Assembly: GCA_013396525.1 (NCBI GenBank)
Contig: VWYX01000407.1
Coordinates: 300,158-364,157 of the forward strand
Reading direction: 5' to 3'
From: Chaetorhynchus papuensis
Taxonomy: Eukaryota; Chordata; Aves; Passeriformes; Rhipiduridae
Length of the DNA: 64,000 nt
The position numbers and the translations under genes were made by a program. Position 1 is the first letter of the stretch, and the number at the start of each line of letters is the position of its first letter. The notes under the pieces were generated by a model. That model ran no database searches, was not told the origin of the DNA, and saw only the letters and a list, made by a program, of their open reading frames with translations. Shown here piece by piece: positions 11,713 to 24,122 of this stretch.

Positions 11713-14700
11713 ACTATGCAAGTTCAGGCACAATCAGACTAATTGAACCAGTCATTTTTATCTTTTCTCCTAGATAACAAATTAAAATCGGGAGCAGAAA
11801 CTTCATGATATCACCTTTCCATGTCCTGTGCAGTGAGCCAGCCTGCAAGCTCTCTTCTACAGAGATGTTTTCATATGGCCTCAAATTTTCACCACTGCAA
11901 TAGCCTGCCTACCTTCTCTAGTACCTAAAATGCATGGCACACAAGAAAAGTCACTAAAAAGGAAATGCAGTGACTCCCTGTCCTGCTGAATTTCACTGCA
12001 TTTGGGCTCCTGCAAACCTCAGTCTCTTTCAACACAGACGTTGGTAATTTGAAAATTAGCTCCAAAAATCTCTAGTTCCACTGTCACAGACTATACTGAT
12101 GGTGCAGGTTAGTACAACAGCCTGATAAGACAGTTTTGAAGAGTGTAGAAAATGCTTGTTAGCATTAGAAAATATCAAAATACAAATATTTGTATCCTTC
12201 ACCCCCTTGATGTTCCAGGATAAAAGCAAAATAAAATCTAACCCTTCAGTGGGTTACTTCTGTTTTGTACCACCACAAGTTCATTTTTACTTGCATATCA
12301 GACAGCATTTGCTCTCTGTCAGTTTGAGTACTTTGAACAGGAAATGCAAATAACTGTTCTCATCCATGTACAGAAGAAACAGAAATCAAAAGATGCGAAT
12401 CAATCTGGGAAAATTCATTGTGGAAATCACTCTAACAAACAGGAATGGAATATTGGTTTAGTAGAAGTTCCCTATTTAGCAAGGCATGTTGCCTTTCATT
12501 AAAAATCCTTTTAGAAAGTATGTCGTAATTCACTTGTTCAAGGTGACTATGACAATATTCTGTGTTTCAATAATGCATCTACCTCATAATATATTATCCA
12601 TACTATGCACAAAAGGGTGACATTATTTACTATCAACATGTGGGAATAAACTGATTTTACATACACAGCTCTAGTGTCTATTTCCCTGAGGGGAGCTGTA
12701 AGCACTCCATGGATTAAATGGTAATAATTAATAGAAGCTACATAGAGCATAGTTTTATCTATGCTGCTCTTCTACATATCATAATGTGTATGTATAGAAG
12801 ATTTTGTCCCTTTTTTTTCCCCTGGTAAGGACAAGAAAATAGGTGTTTTTACTAGGGTTCTCAGAACCAGTTTGCTCTACTAAGAAGCAGAAGTTGCAGC
12901 AAGTGCATAATTGCTCTTTACCCTGCTGAATTTATCTTCAGACATTTCACAAATCTCAGCTTGCTTGCAAATGTGGAACTCCTTTTGTTGTTCCCCCTTG
13001 TTCTTACATTGTACCATGCATCATTCCATTAGTCCACAGCTTAGTGCTCATTGACTATCATCATTCTTTTTGTGCTTAATAATGTTTACTAAGATTTTAG
13101 CAGCTTTCCTGCACACAATAACTGTAGCTAACAGATGAAAAACACAGCCATTTCAGTGCAAAACAATTAGCTTACATATCCCTGAGACACTGCTTGTGTT
13201 ATAAAGTGCAAGTTAAGAAGGAAGAAACCATGCATGATAATTGGAAATAAACAAAAAATACATTACTGGCATGTATTCAGACGCAGCAAAATGTAGCACT
13301 TAAGCACTGCAATTAATAGGTTCACTTCATAGGGAATATTTTAGTGCTTTATAGTCTTGCTTTAGAGGTCTGCATAAGTAATTCTGATCATCACACATAA
13401 TTCAGGATACTCTTGCAGTACCAAAGAGACTGACAGAAAATGAATATGCCCCTTTCTTCCTCATTGTACCCAAGCTTCCTAGAACATCACTGTTCTCTGC
13501 ATCCATGTAGGCAGTCTTCCAAGGAAGCCAGCAGTATGTGGCTGGGCATCACCAGGAGTTGCCCAGTACCAAGCTTTCTTTGAAGTCTAGTAGAAAATCT
13601 TTTCAGAAGGGTCAAAGCTCTTTTCTGCAGAAATACAGAACAAATCCAGGAGGCAAAAAGTCATTTATGTGGCCAGAAAGTGTTGCCTGTGAACGCAGCG
13701 GAGGCTGGAAGCGTGACAAACTGCTGCCACCTGCTGCTGGTTCATTTTCAGTCACCGAAGCTCCAGCAAACCAAATTCGCAGCAGCCAGCAGAAATTGCA
13801 GATCATCTCTTTCTTTAGGGGAAAAGGGAAGAAACAACCTGCTATATTTATCCCAAGAGTAGGAAAGCAGTGATTAGACCTAGGGCACCAGTGCCAGTGC
13901 TGTGGTTGCTAGCATTCAGTACCTTGGCTTTTCTACCCTGCAATTGCCTCTCTGTCAGTTACTTAAATGTGTGACCTTGAGAAAGCAAATTAAGCTTTTT
14001 AATGCTATTTTCCAAACAGTAAAAGGGAAATAAAATTTCTGAGGTTCTTTCAAGTGTTTCTAAAGGTGATGAATATATTCATGATGTTGTTTAGGAGTGT
14101 GCTTTTTATTAATATCTTTACATCTTAATTATTTCAGAAGGCTATTTTAATAAAGCTCCCATTGTAATAAAATTTTCAGGCTTTACTAATAAGCAAGAAT
14201 TAATATTGAACTGTAAGGCAGTTAGTCTGCTCCAGTTGTAGGTATAATAGGGAAAAAAAAGAGAACAGCCTGGATTGACAGGGCGAGGTTAGATAGTACA
14301 ATGTTTTGTGAAGGTTTACATCCAAGCATTGTGTGTGGCTCTGTGCAATTAGTGAGATCATGAAAAAAATGACAGGGTGTATCTGGAGACCTGCTTTTTA
14401 AATATGTCAGGAAATCACCGAATTGCAAATCAAGCTCAGAGCTCAAGTTACCCTGCTCCATGTTTACTAATGGGTGCCCATTCATGAAGCCCCACAGTCT
14501 ACTAGAGGCAATAAAATGAGTGTAATATATGCTAGCCAGACAGCTAAGAGCTCTGACTATTTTTGCTACCTGTGGATATCACATACCTTTGAAGGAAATC
14601 CTACCCTGCTGGTGACACTGTAATGCAAATTGTCCTGATCTCACTGCCGAGTGTAGAAGAGTGAGCCACAGAACTGGAACTGCCAGCATTTGATTTTCTG

Positions 14701-14842
14701 TGATTAAGATGAGTGTCTCCATGAGGGGGACTTTGATGGCCCTGGGTGAAGATGAAGGGAACTGGTTCCCAAGCTGGCAGCTCTCTCAGGGGCAGGAGCA
14801 ACATCCAGGAACTCTCAATGCTGGGGATGGCTTGGAGCCTGA

Positions 14843-15120
14843 TCATAGAATCACAGAATCATTAAGGTTGAGACATACTTTCTAGCACCACAGTGTCCAA
14901 CCATTAACCCAGCACCACTATATTCATATCCCTAAGCGTCACATCACATGTATTTTGAACACTTCTAAGGATGATGACTCTACCACTTCCCAGAGCAGTC
15001 TGTTCCATTGCCGGACCACCCTTTCAGCAAAGAAATTCTTCGTAGCATCTAATCTAAACCTGCCCTGGTGCAACTTGAGGCCACTTGCTTCTTTTATTGA
15101 GTGGCCCAGAAGTGAACACA
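14843..15120 (-). mobile_element. CR1 LINE 3' part (first half of an interrupted copy)
   Basis: Read on the plus strand, this is the reverse complement of a CR1 3' end: 'catagaatcacagaatc', then 'ccattaacccagcacc', 'ccacttcccagagcagtctg', 'tgcaacttgaggccac', and finally 'gtggcccagaagtgaacaca'. Between the last two blocks, roughly 170 bp of the usual CR1 sequence is missing, so this copy carries an internal deletion. At 15120 the CR1 match stops. It resumes at 15707 at the point where the CR1 sequence would normally continue, so both parts belong to one insertion split by an LTR. Confidence 0.88.
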
Positions 15121-15122
15121 TT

Positions 15123-15706
15123 TGTATTGGGTCTAGCTGGCGTGAAGTTAATTCTTTCCACAGCAACCCTCACAGTGCTGTGCTTGGCATTGGCAGCTAT
15201 GAGGGTGTTGATGGGTGTTTTGGGTACTGCTGAGCAGGGCTGGCACAGCATTGGTGATGTCTCCAACATTCTGCCCCTCCATCAGTAGCCTGGGGGTGGG
15301 CAAGATCTTGGGAGGGGACACCACTGGGCCAACTGAACCAAATTGGCCAAAAGGATATTCCATATCATGTGACAACTGCTCAGATACAAAAGTTAAGAAA
15401 ACGGAGGAGAAAGGAGGAGCATTAGTTTTTATGTTCATCTTGTAGAGCAACTACTAGGTGTCCTGAATCTCTGCTTCCCAGGGAGTGGCAGAACATCACC
15501 TGCTGATGGGAATCAGAGAATAAAATCTCTAGTTCCTTCCTTAGCTTGCATGCATGCAACTTCTCATTTTTGCTTTAGGAAACTGCCTTATATATATCTA
15601 CAAGTTTTTTACCATTGCATTTTCTTCTCCTGTCTTGCTGAGGAGGGGGAATGTTAGAGCAGCTTGGTGGCACCTGGTGTCCAGCCAAGTTCAACTCACT
15701 GCAACA
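15123..15706 (+). mobile_element. solo LTR of an endogenous retrovirus, ERVL-like, inside CR1
   Basis: A 584-bp block begins 'tgtattgggtctagctgg' and ends 'cactgcaaca', giving the TG...CA ends of a retroviral LTR. It shares ordered blocks with the antisense LTR at 22661-23240, including 'aagttaatt', 'ctgagcagggct', 'ggggacac' and 'ggccaaaaggatattcc'. It sits exactly between two halves of one CR1 copy. The flanks are 'acatt' on the left and 'ggatt' on the right, a poor 3-of-5 match to a duplicated target. There is no internal gag, pol or env sequence, so it is a solo LTR, presumably left by recombination between two LTRs. Assignment to the ERVL class is inferred from its likeness to avian LTRs of that kind. 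Confidence 0.75.
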
Positions 15707-16262
15707 GGATTTGAGGTTTCACCAGTGCTGGGGACAGTCACTGCCCTGATCCTTCTGACCACACTATTGCTGACACAAACCAGGAGGCCATTGGCCGTCT
15801 TGGTCACCTGGACACACTCTGGTTCATGTTCAGCTGCATATCAACAGCACTCCCAGATCCTTTTCTGATGGGCAGCTTTACATGTACTCTTCCCAAAGCC
15901 TGGAGCAATGCGTGGGGTTGTTGCGACCCAAGGGCAGGACCCAACACTGACTTTGTGGAACCTCACACCATTGGCCTCAGCCCATGAGCCCACCCTGTGC
16001 AGATGGCTCTGCAGAGCCTTCCTACCCTATAGCAGATCAACATTTCCTTCCAGCTTGGTGTATTCTGCAAACATACAGAGGGTGCACTTGATCCCCTTGT
16101 CCATATCATTGAAAAAGTTATTAAACAGGACAGGACCCTGGAGAACACCACACGTGACCCTCACAAACCTGGATTTAATTCCATTCATCATCACTTTCTG
16201 GATCCCTCCATCCAGACAGTATTTACCCAGGGAACAGTGCACCCATCCAAGCCATGAGCAGC
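15707..16262 (-). mobile_element. CR1 LINE coding part (second half of the interrupted copy)
   Basis: The CR1 match continues with 'gatttgaggtttcaccagtg', then 'ccttctgaccacactattgc', 'gatccttttctgatgggcag', 'ggcctcagcccatgagccc', 'ttccagcttggtgtattctg' and 'ccatccaagccatgagcagc'. On the minus strand this corresponds to the C-terminal reverse-transcriptase half of CR1 ORF2, with stops and indels. The 144-codon plus-strand open frame at 15908-16342 is only an antisense shadow of this element. Its other end at 16262 is the 5' truncation point. Confidence 0.9.
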
Positions 16263-17729
16263 TTAAACACTCAGGCTTTTATTTAATTATGCTTCTGAAG
16301 GCTGCACATGCTCACTACAAGGCAAGTATTCTCCTCATCTGAAAAAGACCAAAATAAACATGAAATTTAAGTAATTTTACACATTGTCCAAACATTTTTA
16401 ATTATTATTTCAAACCCAAATGTTTCTAAGGTCAGGATCATTGGAAGATGCTCACATACCTGTCTGTTATACATAAAAAAATCTGCACGTAAAAGACATT
16501 CAGTGACTGCTTATGTGTATGATTTTTGCACTGGTTTAGGCAAATGAGCCATGCAGTGAGTGCTCAATAGCATTGGAGAAAGCACCTTGGGGATAAACTG
16601 CCCACTGGCATTCTGCAGTGTGCAGCTACTTCAGGGAGCTGAGTTTCTTATTTCCCATCTCTATATCAAAAAAAAAGGCCTGTGCCTCCGTTGCTCCTTT
16701 CATTACTTCAATTCTCAGATACTCAGACACAAAATTGTATTTGAATGGTGGTATTTCTCCCATGTGTTTTCTGTTTCACCATAATCAAAAGGAATACATG
16801 GAGGTTGCTGCCTGTGATAATCTTATCTTGGAGCCTCTTGGCTTTTCAGATCAAAATTAACTCCAGGAAGTCCCAGGGACATTCATGGTGTAGCATCAAA
16901 CTCTGACACTGTTCAAGGATGAGTTATACATTTCTCAGTATGACAAATTCTGCTGAAACTGGCTTCTTCTTACTTCCTGAAAAAAATATGAGTTTGTTTT
17001 AAGAAAAGAAAAAAAACAACATGCACTTCTTCTTTCTACTCTGAAAGAAGGGTAATTCATCCCCTATGTACAAACAAGTGATAGCAGTGCATCTTTACTC
17101 TCAGTCAGAAAAGTTTCCATTAGTCAGCTCAGTACAACAAGCTAGAAATTTTATCTTTATTTGAAGAATGTCTGGGGTGTGAAAAAATTCTTGATGCTGG
17201 TTTTAATAACAGTCTTTGTTATCTATCATTGTTGGCCTGACTGTAAAAGAAAAACCTTATCCAAGATCTTCATTAATATAGAGATTTTTAAACTGGGACA
17301 AGGTTATTAATTTTTAATGCTTGAATGTAAACCAAAGTGTTCATACCATATTTTTGTTTTCAGCTTGGAGCACAAACACAAAAAATAAGAGAGAGAGGCT
17401 CCTTCTGTTTGCTGGACTAAGGCATAGCCACTCTCTGCTGTCAGCCACCTTCCTTACCTTGAATCAGTCACTTGATTTTTCAATACGCCTGTTTATGCAA
17501 GAAAGAGACAAGCCTGCATCACTTTGCACATAAATCTCTCTGAGCACTAAATAAATACTCAAGATTCCCTGGTTAATCTGTGAAATGTTCTAAGTCCTGT
17601 TCATGTGATACTTTCACCTCAGCTGAATATTAATAAAAACCAGAAATTCTGAGAAAATATAATCCTCTGAGATTTTCATGGAAACTGGTACTCACATGCC
17701 CAAAGGACTTGTAGAGTAGTCAGCTAAGA
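16263..17729. other. AT-rich DNA, no gene recognised
   Basis: No repeat or known gene is visible. A strong acceptor-like sequence ('atatttttgttttcag') precedes an open plus-strand frame at about 17358-17533, with an 'aataaa' nearby. There is no further support, so it is not called as an exon. Confidence 0.45.
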
Positions 17730-18144
17730 NNNNNNNNNNNNNNNNNNNNNNNNNNNNNNNNNNNNNNNNNNNNNNNNNNNNNNNNNNNNNNNNNNNNNNN
17801 NNNNNNNNNNNNNNNNNNNNNNNNNNNNNNNNNNNNNNNNNNNNNNNNNNNNNNNNNNNNNNNNNNNNNNNNNNNNNNNNNNNNNNNNNNNNNNNNNNNN
17901 NNNNNNNNNNNNNNNNNNNNNNNNNNNNNNNNNNNNNNNNNNNNNNNNNNNNNNNNNNNNNNNNNNNNNNNNNNNNNNNNNNNNNNNNNNNNNNNNNNNN
18001 NNNNNNNNNNNNNNNNNNNNNNNNNNNNNNNNNNNNNNNNNNNNNNNNNNNNNNNNNNNNNNNNNNNNNNNNNNNNNNNNNNNNNNNNNNNNNNNNNNNN
18101 NNNNNNNNNNNNNNNNNNNNNNNNNNNNNNNNNNNNNNNNNNNN
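17730..18144. other. assembly gap (415 N)
   Basis: The sequence is a run of N. Any open frame drawn across it is an artefact. Its right edge lies about 190 bp from an antisense CR1 copy. Confidence 0.99.
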
Positions 18145-18331
18145 GGGTTTTGAACTGCTTAAAGGATGGAAGACAGTTTTGTTCAGTGTTGAACCACTCA
18201 CAGATTTTAGATTCTTTCCTTATGCTTAGGTTGGGATTTTCATAATTAATTTTGTGCTTATTGTTTCTCTTGTGCTGCCACTGATTCTATCAAGTTTCAC
18301 CCTTTTTTACCACTTCTCACATCAGGTTCCA

Positions 18332-19080
18332 GCTCACTCAGCCTTTTCTCATACAACATATTTTCAGTGTCTTAATCATCTTTCTGACCCTTTTCCAACT
18401 TTCTCCAGTACATCCATGTCTTCCTTGCACTGGACCCAGAGTCCAGATGTGTCTCACCAGTGCTGTGTAGAAGGGGAGGCTCACCCCCCTTGACTTGTTG
18501 GCAACAATTTTCCTATCACAGGCCAGGGCACTATTGATACCCTTTACACCACGGGTGAATTGCTTGCTCATGTTTAACTTTGTGTCCACCAGGACACCCA
18601 AGTCCCCTCCTGCCAAGCTGCTTTTCAGTCACTCTCTCCAAACCTGTATTGTCGCACGAGGCTGTTCCCTCAGGAACAGAACTGGGCATTTTCTTTTGTT
18701 GAACTTCATGAGGCTTCTCTCAGCTCGTCTCTGCAGACTGTCAGTGTTCCTCTGAGTGACAACATAACTGAAGTGCATCAGTCACTGCTCCAAGGTTTCA
18801 TATCATCTACAAACATATCAAAGCTGCCTTCAGTCCCATTATTCAGGTAGTCAATGATGCTGTTAAATGATACTGGTCCCAGCATCAGCCCCTGGGGTGC
18901 CCCACTACAGACAAATCTCCAGCTGGAGGTCTTGTGACTGGTAACAATCCTCTGAGCTTGGCAGGTGAGGCAGTTCTCAGCTCATCTGGTGGTCCACTTA
19001 TCTAGCCTGTTTTTCTCAGTTTGTCCATGAAGAACCTTTGAGAGACACTGTCTTACAAAATTTGAGATAGATGACATCCA
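18332..19080 (-). mobile_element. CR1 LINE, C-terminal reverse-transcriptase region
   Basis: This is reverse-complement CR1. On the minus strand the reading at about 18340-18616 contains GGDLGVLVDTKLNMSKQ, the 'DLGVLVD.KLNMS' block typical of the end of CR1 ORF2, followed by a degraded version of the usual downstream block. Plus-strand landmarks include 'ccaccaggacacccaagtcc', 'gttgaacttcatgaggcttc', 'cagcccctggggtgcccc' and 'gagagacactgtcttacaaa'. It belongs to a different CR1 subgroup from the 14843-16262 copy, with distinct wording at homologous sites. It is truncated at both ends and has frameshifts. Confidence 0.9.
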
Positions 19081-19594
19081 CTTATTACTTAATTATTTCT
19101 GAAATACAAAAATATATGAGATGCCAAAGGGGAAAACATAGTAAAATATCATGAATTGAGATGCACGACCTTTCTTAGATTTGTTCACTCCAACACAGAG
19201 TGTGTTTTGGGATAGTCCAACTAGCTTTACTGGTATGCAAGAAATTTGCCTGATTACAACAGATGAAAAATATTGCTTAGGCAATTGGAAGTGAGAGCTG
19301 TCAAGGTCACAGTGCTGATTATGGAATGCTTTTCAATGTCTCTCTCCTTGTGTGCTAAGTTGCTATAGTGATTATCCATCTGCTTTTACAGCAACTTCAT
19401 AAACATCAAGGAAAACTAATCCATTTGCCTGTAATATTCATTCTGAATATTAAACTGTTATATGAAATAGGGTGATACTTGACACTTCCAGCTCATTAAA
19501 GGTTTCCCCGGACAAATCCAAAATGATATTACAGGGCATTTTTGAGCTGTAGGCAAAAGTTTTTCAAACCTGATTAGCAAAGTAAGGAAGTTAC

Positions 19595-19661
19595 CCACGT
19601 AAACAAGAACAGCAACTTGTACTGATAAATCTTCATAAGAATTTCTGAATGAAATTGTAGT
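19595..19661 (-). other. candidate internal exon (minus strand), unknown gene
   Basis: On the minus strand a 67-bp segment follows 'cctttggctgtatatgtattacag' and ends at 'TACGTGG|gtaact'. Two frames are open. Phase-0 reading gives TTISFRNSYEDLSVQVAVLV. The frame starting after one base gives LQFHSEILMKIYQYKLLF. The second frame matches the phase left by the candidate exon at 24939-25080, which ends with two bases of a codon. No family is recognised, and the ambiguity between frames limits confidence. Confidence 0.3.
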
Positions 19662-21095
19662 CTGTAATACATATACAGCCAAAGGAAACACCACAGTGTG
19701 TGTTTATTTTTTTCATGGTAAGGGTGCTATCATAGTGTAGTATCAATGCACAATTTGAGGATCATGTCTCTGTGATAATTTAGTTAAGGATCTCTGCCTA
19801 TTAGGGCCTGTCATCTATTAACTGCATAAAAGGTGTAGTGACCTAGAAGATCCTGTATTTCACGTATGTCTTAGTGAACAGGGATATGTTTTCCCTTACC
19901 CTGTTGTGTTTCAGTTCCCTTTATTTTTAACAAAGTATTGACAATAAAATAATAACTTTCTCAAGCTCTTGCAGAGCACTTTTGTCAGCAGATATCCACA
20001 GAGTTTGCAAGCAAACACCTCTCTATTGTTGCAAACACAGTAAGGTAGATCCCCAAATTATGTTTAATTTCATGGTATATATGTAGGATTTTGTCGGTAG
20101 TCATGCAGATAAGAATATTATTTGTTTTTTTTAGAACATTGGCAGATTTCCTTTTAGTTCCTACTAGTTACATATTTTTACTTGAAATTACTTTGCATGG
20201 GACTTTGGAAAGAATACCAAAGATTTTCAGATAACTCTTAGAAAAATAAATCGTGCTGTGATACATAATTTCAATCACAAAGAGACTTTTGGTTTGTGTT
20301 GTGTCTTCTTGCACAGCAGGGTATATTTCCAGAACTGGAGATCCTGAGCATCCCTGTGATGCAATGAATAAATAATAGTGCCTGATCCAAAACCATTTAA
20401 AAGCAACTCAGCTTTAAGCCATGCTTAAGCATAGATGATAAATTGGGAAGAGATCTTAGCATCTTGCAAGATATCCAGCTGTTAGGATAATGTATTGATA
20501 AATACATTTCTTCTTAGCCAGGCATTTCGTGGCTCATAGGTTCACTTCAAGCCTTTAAAAACATTGGCAAGGGACCTCTCAAAAAGCAAATAGCTTCTCC
20601 CAGTCCCTAAAATGAAAGGGAAAACAAACCAGACTCTTTTTGGCAAGTTGACAACAGCAGCTTGATATTTTTCAGCCTACTCTGAGGAATGTAAAACTAC
20701 TGAAAATGTTTAAAACTGTACATTTTCCCCTGATGCAGGAAGGCATCCACAGTGGAACTATGTAAAACAGGATGATGTTAATTTATTAGAACACTTAAAA
20801 TACTAAAAATATGATTATCCTTTCTTACAGATGAAGACTTTTTAAGAAGAGATTTAAACCACTCAAGTAATTTGAATTTTTACATCACGTAACAAGAACC
20901 CCATCGGAACCAGTATAGTGTAATGCAAGGACACGTACACATAAGAGCAAATCTAAAAAGTGATTCCATTTAGGGGGAAATTGTGGGATGTAAGGTCAAA
21001 TTCACCTTTTTCTTTAAACAGTACTGAAAATAGAAGTAGAAATGGGAGAGAAATGTCAGAGCTTCTCACTTACCCAGTCAATCCCTTCTTTACTT

Positions 21096-21115
21096 AAAAA
21101 AAAAAAAAAAAAAAA
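21096..21115. repeat. poly(A) tract
   Basis: Twenty consecutive A residues. It is a simple mononucleotide repeat, likely to be length-variable. Confidence 0.95.
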
Positions 21116-22660
21116 GGCAGTGAGAATGTAACCAGAGAAATAAATACGGTGGTGTGAATGATGTTTTGTGGTGTTTACATCTTAGGGAGTAGGCAAATGG
21201 CATACAGAACAGCAGAATACTTGGACAAGGATCCTATGTACAAGACTGTGGATTTGCTTATGATTGATGGCCTAAGGGCTGATACACCCAGGAATGTGTG
21301 GCCATCTAGCAAAGATAGCTAAGTGTTCATGTTCTAACAGGAGCAGAAAGAAGAAGCTTGCAGGAGATAGGAAGAAAAAGAATAAGGGAAGAAGGGCTCT
21401 TAATAGCTCTCTAGCTTGTGTGACATCTGGAAAAGCATCTGGAGGCCCAGTAGAGAGAATATTTAGAAATAAATGCAAAGAGGTTAGAAAATCAGAGACC
21501 CAAGAGTCAGCACTGAGTTTTGTGATGCCTACATATGCCTGCTTGGGAATGAAGTCAACCAAGTCCTATAATAAAACATACAATTGGCATACGATGATTT
21601 TTTTTATTCACTGAGTTTGCTAACTGAAAAGCACTACAAGCCAAAGATGGCATAGATTACCTGCAGTTTACCTGGGCATGGACTTGTATGTTTTCTTCAG
21701 ATAGAAACTGAGTAAGCTTAGCAGCTTAACGATAGGACTCAGTGGAGCAACTAAGCTCTCTTCAGGCAGGTGATAGACAGATGCAGTTATTGGGATAGAT
21801 AACTGGGCAAGAAACTTCCTTGTAACCATTCCGTGGCAACTCTTTTCTCCAGAGAATCAATATGGAAGAATATCCATCCTATTATTCTAGAATGAGGTAT
21901 TTACTAACCCATCCTGTAATTCAGAAATTTCAAGCAGGGACTAAGAGACAGTGGCTTATCCTTCTCATTTAGGAAGAAAGATAAAGATTAAATGAACCTG
22001 TCTCAGAAATCTAACTAATTTTCTGGGTTTGGCTCTCTTTGTAGAATGAAGAAGTCCCCTAAGGCAATTAAGAAATAAAGCGAAATTGTCTGTTTGGGTT
22101 CACACTGGAAACGTGAATACTACACAGGCAAAATTCCTCAGACACAGATCAGAAAACATGGTTTGTTCGTTTTTTTTCCTGTCCATATGAAGGAAGTGGG
22201 TTTTTATGCCTCAGTGCTTTGTTGTGGGTTGTTAGGCTCCTGACCTGTACTACAGGCACAGCTGTTGCCAGTAAACAGCCTGAGCCTCAGTCTCACAGCC
22301 AGATGAGTACCATTAAACTCTTACCTTTCACACAGTTTTCAAGCTCCTTTAATTTCATGTTCATGAAAATAACAGATATTTGTAAGTACCTGGCTCTTCA
22401 AAAGGCTATTTGAATTTACAAACACGTGCGGTTTAATTCACAAAGAAAATTTAGATGGTTACAAATATGCTTTCAGTTATAAAATCTACCTCTGAAAATT
22501 AGCTGTATTAGATAAATAAAAGATGATAAAGATTTGTATTGGCAGGAGTAATGCATGGTGGGGTGTGAACTTTAACGGCTCTAAGAGCATGCAGGTCTCA
22601 GATACATTGATGAGTGGAAGGCTGTGAGTTCAATCGCACTAGAGAAGAGAATTAACTCAT

Positions 22661-23240
22661 TGTTGTACTTTAACCCCAGCCAGCAGCCAAGCCCCACACA
22701 GCCATTTGCTCACTCCCCCACCAGCAGGGTCAGGGAGAGTATCAGAAGGATAAAAGATAAAAAACTCATGTGTGAAATTAAAGACAGTTTAATAGGGAAA
22801 GGAAAAGCCACACATGCAAGCAAATCAAAACAAGAAATTAATTCACTTTTTCCCATGGGCAGGCAGCTGTTCAGCCATATCTGGGAGAGCAGGACCCCAT
22901 CACACAAAATGGTTACACAAACACCATCACTCCAAACAACCTTCTACTTCCTCCTTCCCCCCACTTCATATACTGGGCATGATGTCACATGGTCTGGAAC
23001 ATCCCTTTGGTCAGTTGGGGTCAGCTGTCCTGGCTGTGTCTCCTCCCAGCCTCCCAAGCACCCCCAGCCTCCTGCCCAGCATAGCAGTACAAAAGCAGAA
23101 AAGGCCTTGGCGCTGAGCAAGCCCTGCTCATCAATAACAAAAACTCTATATTATCAATCCTGTGTTCAGCACAAATCCAAAACACAGCCCCAAACCAGCC
23201 ACTGTGAAGGAAATTAACTCTGCCCCAGCGCAAACCATCA
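22661..23240 (-). mobile_element. solo LTR of an endogenous retrovirus, ERVL-like
   Basis: On the minus strand the block begins 'tgatggtttgcgctgggg' and ends 'gttaaagtacaaca', 580 bp with TG...CA ends. The flanks 'ctcat' (22656-22660) and 'cacat' (23241-23245) differ at one position, consistent with a 5-bp target duplication. A candidate polyadenylation signal ATTAAA lies at 22788-22793 on the minus strand. It shares ordered blocks with the LTR at 15123-15706 but is the better preserved of the two. No internal retroviral genes flank it, so it is a solo LTR. The 197-codon plus-strand open frame over it (22624-23217) is antisense and not a gene. Confidence 0.82.
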
Positions 23241-24122
23241 CACATATTAGCACCACAGACTCATGCACTGTGGCTGCTTACAGAGACAAGCTGTTTTCGC
23301 TGTATTGACCCTTTCAAGGAGTGTAGGCTTAACATCTCATCTGCTGGTCCCTCAAATGTTAAGACCTTGTGGGAAAATATGTCACAGAGAAAATCCATCG
23401 ATATTGCTTTCCCTGAAAATATCACCCTGCCTGGAGCTAATAGCTTCCTTAAACTCAGCAGCAGTGAGCCTGTGAGAGGCCGGCTGTGTCAGCACATGGC
23501 CCCGGGGCCCTCAGTAGCACACATTAGGGCAGGGAGCAATCCAGCAGAATGGCTTTGAATCAGAAGAGGAGCTAACACTGTCTGTGTGGTATGGTCCTGT
23601 CTAGCTGCGAGAATGCCAGGGGTCATTGACACCAACTTTGTGTCGGACAAGAGCAGATGAACAACAAGTCACATCACAGTTCCTGCATAAAACAGAAAGC
23701 GAGCAATGCAAGTGTATCAGCTTATCCCACTTATAGTGAATCTAGAAGAGGGACTTTTTCAGCTTCCTAACCAAGCAAGTGAGAAGCTGAACGATAGGCA
23801 ATATTTTTTACTGTAGGAAACATTATTATGTAATCATTGGTCATGCAGTTTGCAAAAACAAATAATTGGTCTATTGTGATCAATTTTCTACTTGTCTGAG
23901 GCCTAGCCTGTATTTCTGCAGTGGAAAGGTGAACAAATCAAGCCATTCAGCTGACAACATTGAGCTTGGCCATGTCATCTCCCCAAAATCTCTCTGGTAC
24001 TCAAAGGAGAGACAAACACTTTTCCTAGCAACAAGGGAGTACCAAAATCTATTTTCTTCACTGAATTGCCTCTGGGAGACACCCATTTTAAGTCTGGTTG
24101 CTCAAATTTGGTGTTCTTGGTC
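23241..24122. other. no gene recognised
   Basis: No repeat family is recognised. Around 23370-23560 the sequence is more GC-balanced, with a small CpG-containing core near 23480-23510, and could be a conserved non-coding segment. Nothing in the sequence alone proves it. Confidence 0.4.

Larger units (their letters stand above)
7540..14842. other. AT-rich DNA with a short CR1 tail and one GC-richer patch
   Basis: No known gene is recognised. Besides the CR1 scrap at 11641-11712 and the exon candidate at 10438-10488, the visible structure is a GC-richer, CpG-containing patch around 13540-13870 in an otherwise AT-rich background. That patch contains a 111-codon plus-strand open frame (13538-13873) of basic, serine-rich composition with no family likeness. 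Confidence 0.45.
19081..22660. other. AT-rich DNA, no recognised repeat
   Basis: No recognised gene or transposon lies here apart from the exon candidate at 19595-19661. A pure A20 run occupies 21096-21115. No LINE sequence precedes it, so it is a simple repeat rather than a retrotransposon tail that I can identify. Confidence 0.45.

Noticed and set aside
15908..16342. 144-codon plus-strand open frame
   Set aside because: It is the antisense shadow of CR1 ORF2.
22624..23217. 197-codon plus-strand open frame
   Set aside because: It lies almost entirely within the antisense strand of a solo LTR and has no protein motif.
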